Positions 12,441-25,680 of a stretch of DNA of 64,000 nt are shown here, one piece after another. Position numbers and translations under genes: made by a program. Position 1 is the stretch's first letter. Each line of letters starts with the position of its first letter. This DNA is from Ophthalmolycus amberensis (taxonomy: Eukaryota; Chordata; Actinopteri; Perciformes; Zoarcidae): the NCBI GenBank assembly GCA_024529925.1, contig JAFEUB010000900.1:185672-249671 (forward strand). The letters are read 5' to 3'. The notes beneath the pieces were generated by a model. The model was not told where the DNA came from. It saw nothing but the letters and a program-made list of their open reading frames with translations, and ran no database searches.

Positions 12441-13816
12441 ATAAAGGGAACACTTTGGCCCAAACTGAAACAACTGCAGAGGATGATACATCTATTCAAA
12501 TAAAGGAGTGCAAAGCACATTCACACAGCATATAGGAAGAGAAATATAAATAAAATGAATATAAATACTGTTCAGCTGGTTTACAGTGCTAATGGCTAAT
12601 CTGACCCAGCATGTTTCATGCAGTAGCAACCTGCCATCGTGTTTACTTTCACTGAATCCATCCATTCAATTCTAAAGAGTCTCTCTCAGCATTGCTTGTA
12701 TTCAGAACTTTAACAGCCGAGTTCGGACTTTCAGTCAATTAGAGAAACACTACATGATAAAAGGCTGAGACGGACAGTGGTACTTGCAGTTAATTGATTG
12801 GTAGCACAAGCATTGTGGGGGTGGGGTTTGTTAGGGTGGTTCAGCGAGATATATTTGATCTTTTAAGTATGAAGCACCTCAGAGGTTGTCTGGGAAAATG
12901 CCCTTTTTTCTTGAAATGCTTCCTATTTTTAATTTGCCTTAAAAGAAGTGGAAATTTCCATAAACCTGTAGCGGAAAAATAATTAAAAGGCCTGAATGAT
13001 GGTGTAGCAGCTGATTGTAAACAGCACATGTTTACATTTCATTAAGAGTTGCTGTACATGAGTTCTGTGGAGCGTCCATCGCCAATATGAAGAGCTGCAT
13101 TATCAGACTCGAGTTTTAGCTTCCCACATCACATTGTAGCTGGTTATGTGTCATTATTTTCTGTTCATTGTGCCGCCACCTTTACTCAACCCATTTCACA
13201 CTCTCCTCCTCTGAGCCCGTCAGAAAACATTACCGGATGATGACCGACCATTTTTCAAAAGGGCGCTTCTATCACACCGTATTGGAAATACCATCTTCGT
13301 AGTTAGGTAGGAGGGGACCAATTTGGAAAGCACTCAGTGAATACAGGTTTTCAAAAGCAAGGCTGAAGCATGTCTTCTTCAGAACTTTACACCCAGCCAT
13401 TTTTATAATGTGTCATACACATGGTTATCCAGAATGCCACGGCCTAACTGCAAACTAATTATGGTGCTCTTGAATGCCAGATTGTACGGTAGAAAAAGAG
13501 AGAGGCGCTTCAATGCAGAAAAGTCCCAAAAAAGTTGAATCTGCTCAAAAGTAGACAGTAGGGGCAATAAGGATTCAAACAACCTGCAAGCTGCTCCTCC
13601 TCTGCATCAAGAGGTTTAAGGCAGCTTGGAAATGATAAGAACGGGAACCAGAAGAATAAATGATTTTGATTTGGCTGTTCAGTGCCAGAACGCAGCAGAA
13701 CGTGAAGACAAAACAATTGGCCCGGCTCAGCTGGATACTTGGATATTTGGTTACATTTCTATACAAATATGTGGTACTCAAGCATAGACATTTAAGAAAA
13801 TATTGTTTTTGTTATT
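12441..13816. other. Unique sequence, nothing recognised
   Basis: No gene or repeat signature. Overlapping frames on both strands at 13510-13902 are unlike known proteins. Confidence 0.55.
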
Positions 13817-13838
13817 CCCCCCCCCCCCCCCCCCCCCC
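13817..13838. repeat. Poly-C tract (22 C)
   Basis: An uninterrupted run of 22 C. The length may be uncertain because assemblies often miscount such runs. It produces a proline/glycine run in the overlapping frames. Confidence 0.95.
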
Positions 13839-15715
13839 ATGTGTTCTTGTTTGCACTGGCTGCGACATTCACTTTCATGTGCCAGGAACGATTTGGAGTT
13901 AACCTCTGGGAAATGACGCGATTCCATCTGAAAGACGTGTTCAAGTGTAATAGCTGCAGAGAAAGCCGGAGTAACATCTTTCTCTTTCCAGTGAAGTCAT
14001 CGGGTTTTTTTTTTGTCTGGCTGTAATTGCATTGGCTGAGCTGAATTCCTTTTTGTAGAAACTAGAGGTCAGCCCAGTAGGTTCATGTAATAACATCATA
14101 TTGACATGTTGCTGTGGTTTCTAAATCCAGTTAGTTGCTCCCAGAGACGGAGGTTTATTGAATAGCCACTGAAACAAGTTTTTTTCACAATCTGGTAACT
14201 ATATTGCAATGTGTACAGTGGAATCAGTGAATTGATGCCGTCAGTCAATTTTAAGTAAATCATTGTAACCGTCCTGCTAATGGTTTGCTAGCGGAGGTGT
14301 CTGTATGACCAGTAAACATTAGCATTCACATGGTCCTCTGAAATGAATCGCATTTTTTCATGCCCTGGGTGGATCATTTCCACTAAAATAGTCATACTGA
14401 ATGTAATCCATTCAGCAATCTCTGTTATTATTGCTGATACGTTTTCAATGTCCCTTGCTGTTTTTCAATCTAATAGGATTCTTGCACGCCGGTGGTAAGG
14501 GTTTGGAGTCAATCTCTAAGATTTTATGGCAAATATGAAGCTTAAAATGTTTCTGATTGCCTTCAAAAACCACTGGCGCTCTGATGAAATTCTTTGTGTC
14601 CTCATGTGTGACATTGGAGTCTATCCGAAGGGCATCAATATAATCTTTTCCCTTACATTATTGTGCTTTTCTATAACCTTCAACATGAAGATGGCTTTTG
14701 ATCCTGACAACGGCAAAACCTTGATTTGTTTCCAATCAGATAAAAAATGATAATGGAATAGAGAGCGCTGATGACAGGGAAATATGTATCGGCTGGTGAA
14801 TGAGGAGTCTTAGAAAGCATGCATTTAAATGTTCATGTTTTGTTGCCGATGAAAGGCGAGAGGTGCCTTTGAGAGTCATTCACACATTGTGGTCATCTAT
14901 TGTAACTCTTACCTTTCTTGGACAGTTATTAGAGGCCAAGGAGCATTTTATTTTTCATTGTTTGAGGGTGTTGGGAGACTCTGTCTCTTCTTTATTTGAT
15001 TTGAGAAAGTTACGTTAGCGTTACGTTTGCCAAGCACAGACCCAGGGTTACACAGGACAACGTGTACAGGTGTGTTGAGGATGGATGGCATCATTCAGTG
15101 GTCGCTTGTGGGTAGAAATGACTCCCTCTCTCTTCCTCTACTTCTGCCGGGAGCAAGCTGGGATCGCAAATGACTGCGGTTGCCAGACGCTCATATTTTA
15201 CCTTCTCATTAGCAGTAAAGGAGGAAGAGGTAATTACTGTGTTGGAGTGGCAGCCAGGCTCTGAGGTAAGGGGAAGGAAGCTCCAAATAATGAGATGTGT
15301 ATTTTACCGAGGCTGGAACCCCAGCCGGGCAACAAGCTGACAGAGTAATCTAACTGCTAAACCCTGCAAGAAAATGTGTGTCTTTGTATGCATGCGCACG
15401 TGATTTAGCCTTGGATAGTGAATAATACAAAAGCCCTTTTATGTAAACACGCCAGAAGATGAACCCTCAACCAATTATGTATACAGAGACACAAAGAAAC
15501 AGATCTAGAAGCCTGAGGAGGGGGGCGACTACGGAAATGTACCACATGCATTAAAGAAGAAAGGAAGCAAGCAGTGATCAAGTCAAAGCCCTTTAGGTTA
15601 CTGCTGTGTGCTGTTAGTTCACACAGCAGCGTTACACTACACCCTGTGAAGCTCTTCCACCTGTTGCTTACAGACGTGCTGAAAACCTGCAGAGGCGTTT
15701 CCTGTCAAATATGGT
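13839..15715. other. Unique sequence with possible conserved non-coding blocks
   Basis: No exon is convincing. 15100-15360 is non-repetitive and motif-dense (for example ctcattagcagtaaagg and gaggtaattactgtg), a texture seen in conserved non-coding DNA. The rest shows nothing definite. Confidence 0.45.
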
Positions 15716-15850
15716 GGAACATTACATTTCAGTCATTTAGCGGACGCTTTTATCCAAAGCGACTCACAATAAGTGTATTCAACATAGTTATTCAAGAGAA
15801 CTACTCGTCACCAGAAGTCATAAGTGCACGAGACAAAGATATACGCACTT
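15716..15850 (+). repeat. Teleost short dispersed repeat (AGCGGACGCTTTTATCC family)
   Basis: Contains tcatttagcggacgctttt followed by atccaaagcgactcacaata and agtgtattcaacatagtt, a signature found at high copy in many fish genomes (recalled; often described as a short inverted-repeat element). Only part of an element is present. Confidence 0.7.
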
Positions 15851-16485
15851 CTACATTTCATGCACAGAAGTGAAATTTGTCTCTTGCTATTGTGCTCTCC
15901 TAAAGGTTTCTTCATCCGCGTCTACGCTTGTTGCATCACTTCTTTCAAGCAGATATTGTTGCTCAAAACACCAATATATTCAAAGTAAAAAGGCTTTGGC
16001 AAAAGCAGAATAAGGAAAAGATCTGTTCTGCCTTTATTCCTCTGTGGGTGAATTTCTTCTCGCTGCCAAAGTCCCTTTTATTCACAAAGTCTCACATCAC
16101 CGTATCTGACCGATGATCTCTCTGCCTGCGGGTTGTTCTTTAAATATCATAACTATCACTGCCATATTATTGCCTGTCACTCTGTCTTTCAGACCGCCAG
16201 GACCTCCAGGAGGACTCAACTGAGACTCAACTGAGAGTTTCCATCAACCACCAGCGTCTAGACCAGGATCCTGTGTGGATTGATGTATTAGCTCAGCAAA
16301 AAATTATACATACCTTATTATGCACTTATTAGCAGTTACGTATGCTTTATTGCAGAACCTTATTGCGATAATATATCCTTTATTAGGGGCATTTTTCTGC
16401 TTTTATTAGAGATAGAATAATAGAAGCTGTTATAGCAGAAGATTAATGTCCATGGTTATCGATTTAAACCTTCAACAATCACATG
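15851..16485. other. Unique sequence, nothing recognised
   Basis: Includes an imperfect 10-bp direct duplication (gagactcaactgag region, near 16216-16238) and an AT-rich stretch at 16300-16440. No feature can be supported. Confidence 0.5.
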
Positions 16486-16531
16486 TATGTAATGTTCGAC
16501 TGTCCAAATACTTTTGGCCATGTAGTTGTAC
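16486..16531 (+). mobile_element. Tc1/mariner-like terminal fragment
   Basis: tgtccaaatacttttggcca followed by tgtagttgta matches the terminal repeat typical of many fish Tc1-like MITEs (consensus roughly gtccaaatacttttggccatgtagtgta). No partner terminus is visible upstream, so it is a solitary end. Confidence 0.55.
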
Positions 16532-19500
16532 GTCAGCACTGTCTCTGCAGTGTCTTACATTGGGTGCTCAAACAGATGCCAAGGTTTAATTAAAAAAACT
16601 GTGATTACATGGAATTTATTTAAATATTCTGCAGGCTACCGAACACGCTATGTGTGATGCAAGTGGCCACGGTTTGCATCTGGGTCAGAAAGCAGGAGGA
16701 TTGCACATTAAGATGCTGACCTTTATTGTTCTGTAGAATAGATAGCAGCTGTCGAGCCTTTGAGATGTCGCCCATAATGAGGCTGCTACCTCAGCGGTCT
16801 TCACAGGCAAACAAAAGATCCCCAAACCCTTATCCATACACATCTCACTGCAACCAAATGAGCACAATGTCAACATCTTTACATCCTGAAATGAAGCCAT
16901 ATTGTCCTGAAAATCATCCAGCAGGATATAAACAAAAAAATATGCCATATCTCTACATGTTGACACGATACACACACATACATTTATATATTTACACCAT
17001 TATTTTTTTGGGCGTGTCTATAAACAGTGAACATTTGTATCTGTCAATATAAGATAAAGGTAAAACAAATTCAATACGTTATGCTCTCAGGGCAGACATG
17101 TTATACGTTTGCCACCAAAGTGCAACAGAACTGTGCAGTTAAAATGCCGTTTTGAAAACTGCACATATATAAATAAATAACATTTTAAATTGTAAACATA
17201 CAAAACTTTTTGCAATTCAACCGATTTACATATTTGATATGGAGGAAGATAGGAACATTGTGAGAGAGAACAACTCGTGGGACAAAGCTGCACACAGCCA
17301 GCCACAGTGACGTGTTCAAAGTACCGCTTAAAGTAAATGTCTGATCACTTAATGTTCTTCTCAGAGTACACCAGAATGCTTTTAAAGCTCATGCCCCCCC
17401 GACAGGGTTTCGGGTTTCGTGCTTGTCACCTTTTTCACCTCTTATGAGTTTGCAGGTATGGCCCTTACCTTCCAAACGAGGGATTCAACTGTCGTAAACG
17501 GCAGATGTTTTGCGTTCACAGTCGGAAACGCAGACAGAACACTAAATGTAACGTTTAAAGATAACCGCACGATAAGAAACAATGTTCCATCATGTGCAGG
17601 GATTAACACGAGCATTTAACGCCATCGAGGCTCTCACAGAGACTGACTTATAATGAGCAATTCATATTTAATGAGTAAATGAGGCATGTAAGGGAAATTA
17701 TGAGGAAAAAAGGGGGAAGAAAAAGAGACGCATATCACACACAGCCTTTGATATTTGCCTTGGTCTTAGTGACATCTCGTTAATTAACATGACATTTACA
17801 GACTACTTTAAATGATGTGCACACGTTAAAAGTTACGCTCATGTTTAAGGAATTGCGTATGTTTGATGTGGGCGTTTTGAATGTCATGGAGGAGATCACT
17901 TTCCTCTTTGAGTTTAGCACTCAGAGGCTCTCTGACTGGATGTTTAAATATCTACAAAAGTACTTCTTGTTCGATGTGTTGCCTTGAATTCTGTTGTAAT
18001 CATCTTGTAAATTAAAAACACATCTTACCCTATATATATATATATATACAGACTCTACATGTTGGAGAATCTTTTTTTTGGGATCTGCCCATTGATGCAG
18101 CTGTTTTTGTGCAAATATTTGGCGAATCAAGCCGCAGATTTATGCTCTGCAGATCCCAAAGGCATTCGTGTCGCTTTTATTCGGCTGATCTGCCACAAGG
18201 GAAGGAGTGACAGATACCTCCTGCAAATATTGATAGCAGCAGCAAAAGAAAGCAATCACTCGTAAATGTTTACAGGCCGGTCCACCTACTGTAGATAACC
18301 GGCTTGAAATCATCAAAGCGATTCATGAGATGGAAGACTTTCCTACTGAGACTGAGAAACATTTTATATAATACAAGATGGACAAAATGGATGATTACAT
18401 AGTCATTGGAGAAAGGAACGTGCTTGGTGGCTTACCCCGCTCATCTTCACTGCTTGAAATGTTATTTACCTTCCTTTTACTGTCTGCTTTGACAATCATG
18501 GAAAACTATATGCAAATGATGAAGCGTTGTATGACGACCCCCTGCCCATAATCCATAATACGTTTTCTGGGTATTGTGAATCTCATAATGCCTGGCAATG
18601 CTGTTGCATTTCTGTACGATTATTCTTCTCAAAAATAAAATGGAATTGAAGTGTAAACAAAACAAGAAAAGACTATAACTGTAAAAGCATGTTAGAGCAG
18701 CTTTGCTGCTGCTGGTATGTTAGCAGTGCATTTGAGAGCTCATTAGCATGCTGACTCTAGCATTTAGCTCCATGAACCACTGGGCCTCTGTAGTGTTGAG
18801 TGAATTCTTGTGAAATAATAGGAAAGGATGTTTTTTTTTCTCTTTGATTGTTGCTTGACATCCATCATGACCAAAACACTTTCACAGTTACCTGTAAATG
18901 GAGTCGTTAGTCTTAGTGACATTTCCCATTCAATACTTTTGGATCGTTGTGCAGTATAAAGACCAGATATAATCACTGGACCAGATATAATAACATATTT
19001 GAACTTTTATTCATTACAGCTTCAGCGCTGAAGTTTCCTTTCACCGAATAAAAATAGTGTTTTGATAAGTCAGCAGCACAAGTCGGTCTTCATTCTCAGG
19101 CAATGTCGAGCTCTAGATTCCTTGCTTGACATTCTCCATTTAACCTCTTTGAGAATCATCTATTCTAGTCAATCGGGAAAGCTCTCACAAAGGGCAAATC
19201 CCCAACATCCTGTCAGTCACGCCAACAGTATTTCAGCTTTGTTTCATCCCAAATGCCAACGCAACGCTTGGCAGCTGCATGCAGGTTATTTGGTGCTGAA
19301 ATGTACCACGAGACTTTGAACCTGATGAACAACTTCTGTGTTTTGGATTTGATTCATCGACCGGCTTATTAAAAGCAAAACGGTGTCTGTAAACCAAAGG
19401 CACATGGGCTCACTCTTGTTTCATTAAACACAGTTTAGTAACCTGCCATCCTGCCTGAATCTGAGATTGTGTTGGCAGGGGGACTCAAAACTAATTCAAT

Positions 19501-20245
19501 TCCAGCCGGTGTAACTTTAATTAAGCATGATGGACCTGCGCGCGCTCTTCATCATCATTTTCCTTCTTTGGTGTTCGTGTCATGTTCACTCCCCTGCCCA
19601 CGCAGTGAGGAAGCATTTCACCTCACCACAGCTGGACTCTGAGTTTGCGCCATGTTCATTTAGTGATAAAAGTGTTTTTTAAGTGGAAACTTCTGGCTAT
19701 TGATGTTCAGCTCAGTCTCCTAATACCTGCAATGTTCTGCTTCTCGCTGACTCCCTCTCAAGAGCCTGTAACATCTGGTGACTTCTCATATGGAGGATTT
19801 AGATATGCTTAAGTCAGTAAAATAAGTGAAATACGCTTGTCTTTAGGGGCTGCAAGCTGCAGAAGAGTTCCCCCTCCTCCCTAACTGATGCTCCTCGCTT
19901 CCCCATCCTAAAAATCTGAAATTAAGAGACAACAATGTACCTTCTTTTCCTCTAATTATAGATTATTATATACAGTACTATAGAGACATTATCTTTTGGT
20001 GCATCTGTGAATGCAACTTCTCAGGATGCCTGGAGGGATTTTTTGTAAACTGCAACCTGACTGACCGACAGAGGCAAACAACCGTGAGGCGGTAACTCTA
20101 GTTATGTTTATTTTACGGATGTTATGTATTCCTCTTTTAGGCTTTCACTCAACCTCAAATATTGTCCTCAAAGAACCCAATTCAGCACACAGAATTCATT
20201 TGCTTATTTTCATTTTAAGTCCTGCACAATTTACAGTAGTTATAT
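16532..20245. other. Unique sequence, nothing recognised
   Basis: 3.7 kb without an identifiable gene. A short (TA)9 run lies at 18031-18048, and a 13-bp direct duplication (ggaccagatataat-like) at about 18960-18992. No known repeat family stood out. Confidence 0.5.
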
Positions 20246-20582
20246 CCAGGTGGCAACCTCCGGTTCTGCCAAGTGAAGCCGATGCAGAAGTGTCTTAAAA
20301 CTTGCATTCTCTCTAGTGACCACCAGGGGGCGACTCCTCTGGTTGTATAGAAGTCTATGAGAAAATGACTCTACTTCTCTCTTGATTTATTACCTCAGTA
20401 AACATTGTAAACATGAGTTTATGGTCTCAATCTCTAGTTTCAAGTCTTCTTCAATACAGCATGATGTTCATTTGGTAAATGATGGTCCATTTAGAGTCAA
20501 ACAGACCATAAAGCAGGGGATGCTTTCGGGCGGGGTTTCGATGAGTACGTCCAATTTTTATATACAGTGGTTTGTTCTTGAA
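20246..20582 (+). repeat. High-copy teleost repeat carrying a CTCF-like site
   Basis: Recognised (from memory) as a repeat common in percomorph genomes by ggtggcaacctccggttctg, ctagtgaccaccagggggcg, ggttgtatagaagtctatga, cttgatttattacctcagta and the end segment gtccaatttttatatacagt. It ends just before the hAT-like element at 20592. The class is unclear. Confidence 0.7.
20317..20335 (+). promoter_or_regulatory. Near-consensus CTCF motif inside a repeat
   Basis: tgaccaccagggggcgact contains the uninterrupted core CCACCAGGGGGCG, the most preferred form of the vertebrate CTCF motif (consensus TGGCCACCAGGGGGCGCTA). Differences fall only at peripheral positions. Occupancy is not shown by sequence. 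Confidence 0.6.
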
Positions 20583-20591
20583 CATTTAGAT

Positions 20592-21250
20592 CAGGGGTCT
20601 CAAACTCAAGGCCCGCGGGCCAAAACGCGGCCCGCCATGTCATTTTATGTGGCCCACGAATCCGGCAGCAAAAAAAATGCTGAATTCTGAGATAGAAAGT
20701 CATAATTCTGAGATAGAAAGTCGAAGTTATGAGATAGAAAGTCATGACGATGAGATACTTAAACACACAGTCATAGAAGCAGCTCTTTGGCTGGTTACTG
20801 TACACTTGAAATGGAAATGTATTGTGAGTACATTGAAGACTACTTTAAACGTGGCTTTAAAACACATGAAATACTTCATGTGGGATTGTGCAAACGCACG
20901 CTTGAAAGGATTTTAAGCTTTGAACAAAGTTATTGTAATAACTTGTTTGATATTTGTCTGATATTTTCTTGAATAGTTTGATCTTTGATAGAGTAATGTG
21001 GGTTTCTTAACCCTAAATTAAAAGGATTTAAGTTATAATAACAGAAATGTGCTTAAATATATGTTTACATTTATATAACTGCATGTACAATATTTGAACA
21101 CTTGAATAAACAATAATCAAATGCAGAGACAATTATTTACCAATATGTTAGGAGTAGTTACATTTACACAGCCTTACATTTACAACCGGCCCTTTGAGGG
21201 CGACCGTGATGCTGATGTGGCCCAGAGTGAAGATGAGTTTGAGACCCCTG
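20592..21250. mobile_element. Complete non-autonomous hAT-like element
   Basis: Begins caggggtctcaaactc and ends gagtttgagacccctg, perfect 16-bp terminal inverted repeats of the hAT/Charlie type. It is flanked by catttagat (20583-20591) and cattagat (21251-21258), an 8-bp target-site duplication with one extra T on the left. The 659 bp contain no transposase. The subterminal sequence ggcccgcgggcc recurs as cggcccttt...gtggccc near the right end. Three imperfect 21-22-bp tandem units occupy 20684-20758. Confidence 0.9.
20684..20758. repeat. 21-22-bp minisatellite, about 3.5 copies
   Basis: Units of the type attctgagatagaaagtcat repeat three times with substitutions, then a partial gatgagata. 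It is internal to the hAT-like element and shared by its family members as I recall them. Confidence 0.85.
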
Positions 21251-21258
21251 CATTAGAT

Positions 21259-21381
21259 GTTTTCAACATTCATACATTTGTCAAATAATTAAAATGTCAC
21301 TTTTTACCTCTGCATCTTTCTGGAAAATAGTTCTGATAAAGTGTGAATTTCATTGGCTGATTCCTCAAACAGCACCTGATT
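21259..21381. other. Short unique spacer
   Basis: About 120 bp between the hAT-like element and the CA microsatellite; nothing recognised. Confidence 0.6.
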
Positions 21382-21382
21382 G

Positions 21383-21454
<72 letters not shown>
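21382..21454. repeat. (CA)n microsatellite
   Basis: About 35 CA units interrupted by one cgcgca near 21424. Confidence 0.97.
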
Positions 21455-22984
21455 TCCCATAATCTGCCTTTAAATCTATAAACATCACCACAATGCCCTG
21501 CTTACATTTAGCAACAGTGATAAATTGTCCAGAAACTTGCCAGAGGCTCTGTTATTGGTTTTCAAAGCAACATGAGGTCCCATCGGAGAGTAAGTCCGAC
21601 CCAATAAAAACAGAAATGGATTTATGATAAAAAGGCACAGGAAATGCTGCGATGGGAAACAAAGCGACGGAGGAGGGAGAAGCTCTTTGGGGAGAGGCAG
21701 CAAAATAAAGACAATGATTTTTGTTGCTCTTTTTTGTTTTTTTATCCGTGATATCTAAAGGGCTGGAGTGACAAAAAGTGAAGTGGCAGTTTCAACAACA
21801 CATTCCTGGTCATCATTTATAGCTGTCATAATAGCTTTTATCGCCAGTTACCTTTTGTTGTTCTCTCCTGTTGTTGTTGTTATGTATAAATCCAGCACGT
21901 GAACTGATAGCTGTCATGTAAAACCACAATACCCAGGAGGATGTTCTTTACTTTGAATACTAACATGAAGTCTAGTTGGCATAAGGCATACGATACCTCT
22001 TGGGTATTATCGCTGGCTATCAACTGCATTGATTGTTGAACAGTCCGGAAAGGAGGAGACTTTTTACGTGTTGGCAGGTATTATGACATTTCTTTACTTC
22101 CTCTTGTTTTAGTATATATATAGTGTGTAACACTTGACTTGTTCAGCCGCTTCCATCTTCAGAGGCGATGATCAGCAAAGATAAGAGGCTCTCGCAGTTA
22201 GAAATAGGAAGTCATTGAGTCCATGCGTGTCATTAAGACCATCCGTCCTCGGTGCTCGCAGTAAACCCAGAGGAGCACAGCTTGGTGTGTGAATCAGGGC
22301 GGCATTATCAAGCTGTCGCCACACACTGAGGCTTAAATCCCACAATGACAAACCCTGGCTGCCCCTGGATATGAGAACCGTGGTCAGTTATGAAATAGCT
22401 CCCCCATCCACCGCTGTCCTCTCACTCACCCTGTGTGTCTGCATTGTTCATGTTCAGTTGATGATGTGCACATTAAAAGGGCGCTCCGCTCCGCCGCTTT
22501 CACAGCAGTGACACGGCGTTGTGAGGTGGCCGAGAGCTCCGGTTACCGCAGAAAAACAATTCACTCACCAATTGTGTACGCCGCGGCTGTGAAACGGGAC
22601 CGCTTCCATGTGCTGACTCGCTCGCTTACCATCTACCAAACACACGGACACATTACAACACGTAGAAGCACATCTTTTAACCCTCTTAATACATGCACAC
22701 ACACACAATGCTGCACTGTTATTAAACGGACACCCATAACGCTGTAAAACACACACAGTGACACACACGGACGCTCGCATGCGCTCCTTAACTCGTGAGT
22801 CATGCCATTCTTCAATACGCAGTCATGCTTCATCCCCCACTGTTGGCATGAACGTTTGATTTATCCTCTAATACCCATCAGCTCAGTGGGACCTTGGGAA
22901 GGCTGGGCCGTAAAAGCAGGGTTCTGGCTGGGCCTTTTTAATACAGTCTCAGTAAAATAGCTGAAGGTCAGCGGCACTCTCCGC
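21455..22984. other. Unique sequence, nothing recognised
   Basis: No gene identified. 22170-22400 is non-repetitive with conserved-DNA texture. A pyrimidine-rich stretch ending in ag precedes 22458, but no coding exon follows convincingly. Confidence 0.45.
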
Positions 22985-23325
22985 TCAATCAGTAAGAAAC
23001 AGCTCCTGCAGCTGGAGCAACTGTTGTTGCATTAAAGGTGGACTGATACACTGCAGCAACACGGCTCTGAATAAAATATGTTTGTTCAGCCGGCAGAAAC
23101 AAGGACTGTACGATGTTCCACTGTAGAAACCACAGCTCTTAGAGACAGATGTCTCCCCCATGGTGAAGACATTTACTCGCAGGTAAAAGACTTCACTTCT
23201 ATACACAGTTAAAGACGTCTGTTCTGCTGCAGCTCCGAGTAAAAATGTCTCTCCCCCAGTAAAACCACAGAGTAAGAGCTCGGTCCCCAGCAGAAACACT
23301 GCCGTGCATCTCAAGGGGAGTTTAT
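22985..23325. repeat. Possible dispersed repeat
   Basis: The segment from gctggagcaactgttgttgc through aaaaatgtctctcccccagt to aacactgccgtgcatctcaa resembles sequence I associate with teleost dispersed repeats, with many short internal echoes (gtctccccc, gtaaaa, cagcagaaac). No termini are visible. Low certainty. Confidence 0.25.
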
Positions 23326-25680
23326 CACTCTTTTTTTAGTTTGTGCCTCACTTATTTAACCGCCTTATTCACTCTGAAATGTACAGTAGGTGTCAAGTCT
23401 ACAAAAAGAGCTCAACGTAAGGAAATATATCGTCAGTCAGGAGTGCAAATCAATGAGTGTGTTGAGAGACGCACAGTGAATCTTACCGATCTGCACATGT
23501 ACACAAAGGCATTAACGTTGGCTGAGCTTTTCTGAAAGGCCAAAGCTTTGATGCCACTCATTAAACTATATGTGTTGTATGATTAACGTCACACTGCAAC
23601 CAACTGGCTGAAGGCTAATTATTGTCAAGCTTTGTGTGTATCTGTTGAATACGCAGAACAGCCTTTTGAGGGATCAGATGTGGCAACGGTTTGAGTGAAT
23701 TCGGCACAGTCTGGAGTGCACGGCTTCTCCTATGTATGCATGTTATGTGAGGAAAATGGAGACATTTTCAAAGGACATAATGAGATTTATGTATTATTTA
23801 CATATGCATGATGACAGCAGACGCAAACAGGCTTTAGTTACAGCATTGTAGTGACATATTTTTCTGCTCTTTCCTGCGGGGCAATGTTTGTTTGGACTGA
23901 TTTCTAATGCCAACACCGCTGCAACTTCCTCCACCATCCAAACCTGCTCAAGCTGTGGTATCGGTGTTTTACTCATCCCAACGTTCATGTCGGTTTCGGT
24001 TTATCTTTATGCATCCGAGGGATTAGTTCTTTCTGCAGAAACCTCATTGCTGTCTGGATTCTTTGAGAGCTTCCTCAAAGAGCAGAGTTGTTTTGCCAAA
24101 TCTAAATGCAGATCTAAATGTTTCCAATTTTTTTTCTCATGCCGTAGAAACATTTAATATGGAAATAAAATTCGTCGCAGTTAAAAAACAATGAACAAAA
24201 TAGGTGTGTTCCCAAGCAGAGACACTGCCGAAGGAGAGTGTTTCACAACAGACGCACGAAATGAAAGAAAAATATTTCCTCAGCCGGAGAAACTGTATTG
24301 TTTTTCAAAAGACGGCAGCAGTGAAATGTTTCCAGTTGAGTATGTTTAGCTAAATATAACTTGTCAGTCAGTATCATTTGTGGGGGAAACACATTTGCGC
24401 GTGTTTCAAGCATTATAATTACTAAGATCAAGTCTTTTCGAGGGCACCGACATTTCTGAAAAGCATCTCGATGTGAAAAAGCCCAACAGCTGCACTGTTT
24501 TTATGATCACACTCAATCACGATCTGATGACTTATTGAGGATTTTTCTCTTCGCACTGTGTTTTTGTTTGGAGCGAAGAAATTAAAACTGAATTCAGGCA
24601 GCAGAGATTTCTGCTGAAAGCACAGTTGGAAAAACAAACAGAAAGAGCTGCAGAGAAAGGCGACGGTTGTGATTAATTGTGCGTAAATTTCCTTCCGTCA
24701 ATTGTGGGAGCGCCTCTGACAGATGAATAATGTGTGATATTCAAAGCTTAATTATACATAGAGCATTAAGATTCGGCTGCCAGCATGATCCAAAGGGAGA
24801 GAAGTGTGCTCTTTACCACAGCTGTGTTGCTCTCATTCAATCTGATATCTATTATAGAACAATCTATAAATACCACGTTAAACCAGTCTGCAAAATATCA
24901 ACATGTTTTCTGAATGTGTCTGCATGTGTATTTAATGTATGCACATTATGAAGGACATCATTATCAACTTTAGTGATTAAGTACAACGTGCATGAAGTAA
25001 AACAAGTGTTATGAAATGTATGATGGTTATAGAGACTGTCCTGTAGTTAAAGGTTGCTGATGAGCTGCAACTGGAACTCTAAGATTTGTAAAATACCAAA
25101 ATATGGACAGCACAGCCAGTGGACTTAGACAAGTGATATGTTACTGATGCTACTGGTTAATACCAGAGGGTAAGTCTTGTTTCTGCGTGGGCATCATGCT
25201 ACTTTGAGCGTTCTAAAAGGTTCACATTTCTCCTCGTGAAGGAATGTCGGGCCTGCTTACTGTCATTTAGAATGACCTTGTCACTCGCACTTGGCAGATC
25301 TTTGAATTAGGCCTACATCCCACAGCACCCCCCTCATGCTGTCATTACCATTATTAATGTGTTCTGCCTTGTGTCCAAAACACAAGGCAATACAATCCAA
25401 TTTCATCTGTGGGTGTGCGTCTGTGAATTAAATGCCCCCATCTGTAATTTGTTTCAAACACATCAGCTTTACCAATATTATCTGCACACTGATTGGAAAG
25501 GTGCTGCTGTCCGTGGTGCTGAAATTCATCTCCGGGTGTACAGTCGGTCAGTATCTCTGTGGGCCGTGTTCTGTCTGACTGTAAATCATTCCTAATTACA
25601 TGTAAATTATGCACCAGCTTCAATATTAAATTGCTCTTTCTAGATGAGGTGGAATTCATCATAAAACAATACCTTAAGCA
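23326..25680. other. Unique sequence, nothing recognised
   Basis: No gene or repeat family. A small hairpin, gccttgtgt and acacaaggc around ccaaa, lies at 25366-25388. Confidence 0.5.

Noticed and set aside
22433..22747. Possible exon after a pyrimidine tract
   Set aside because: No convincing coding frame, domain or donor follows, and overlapping frames are equally open.
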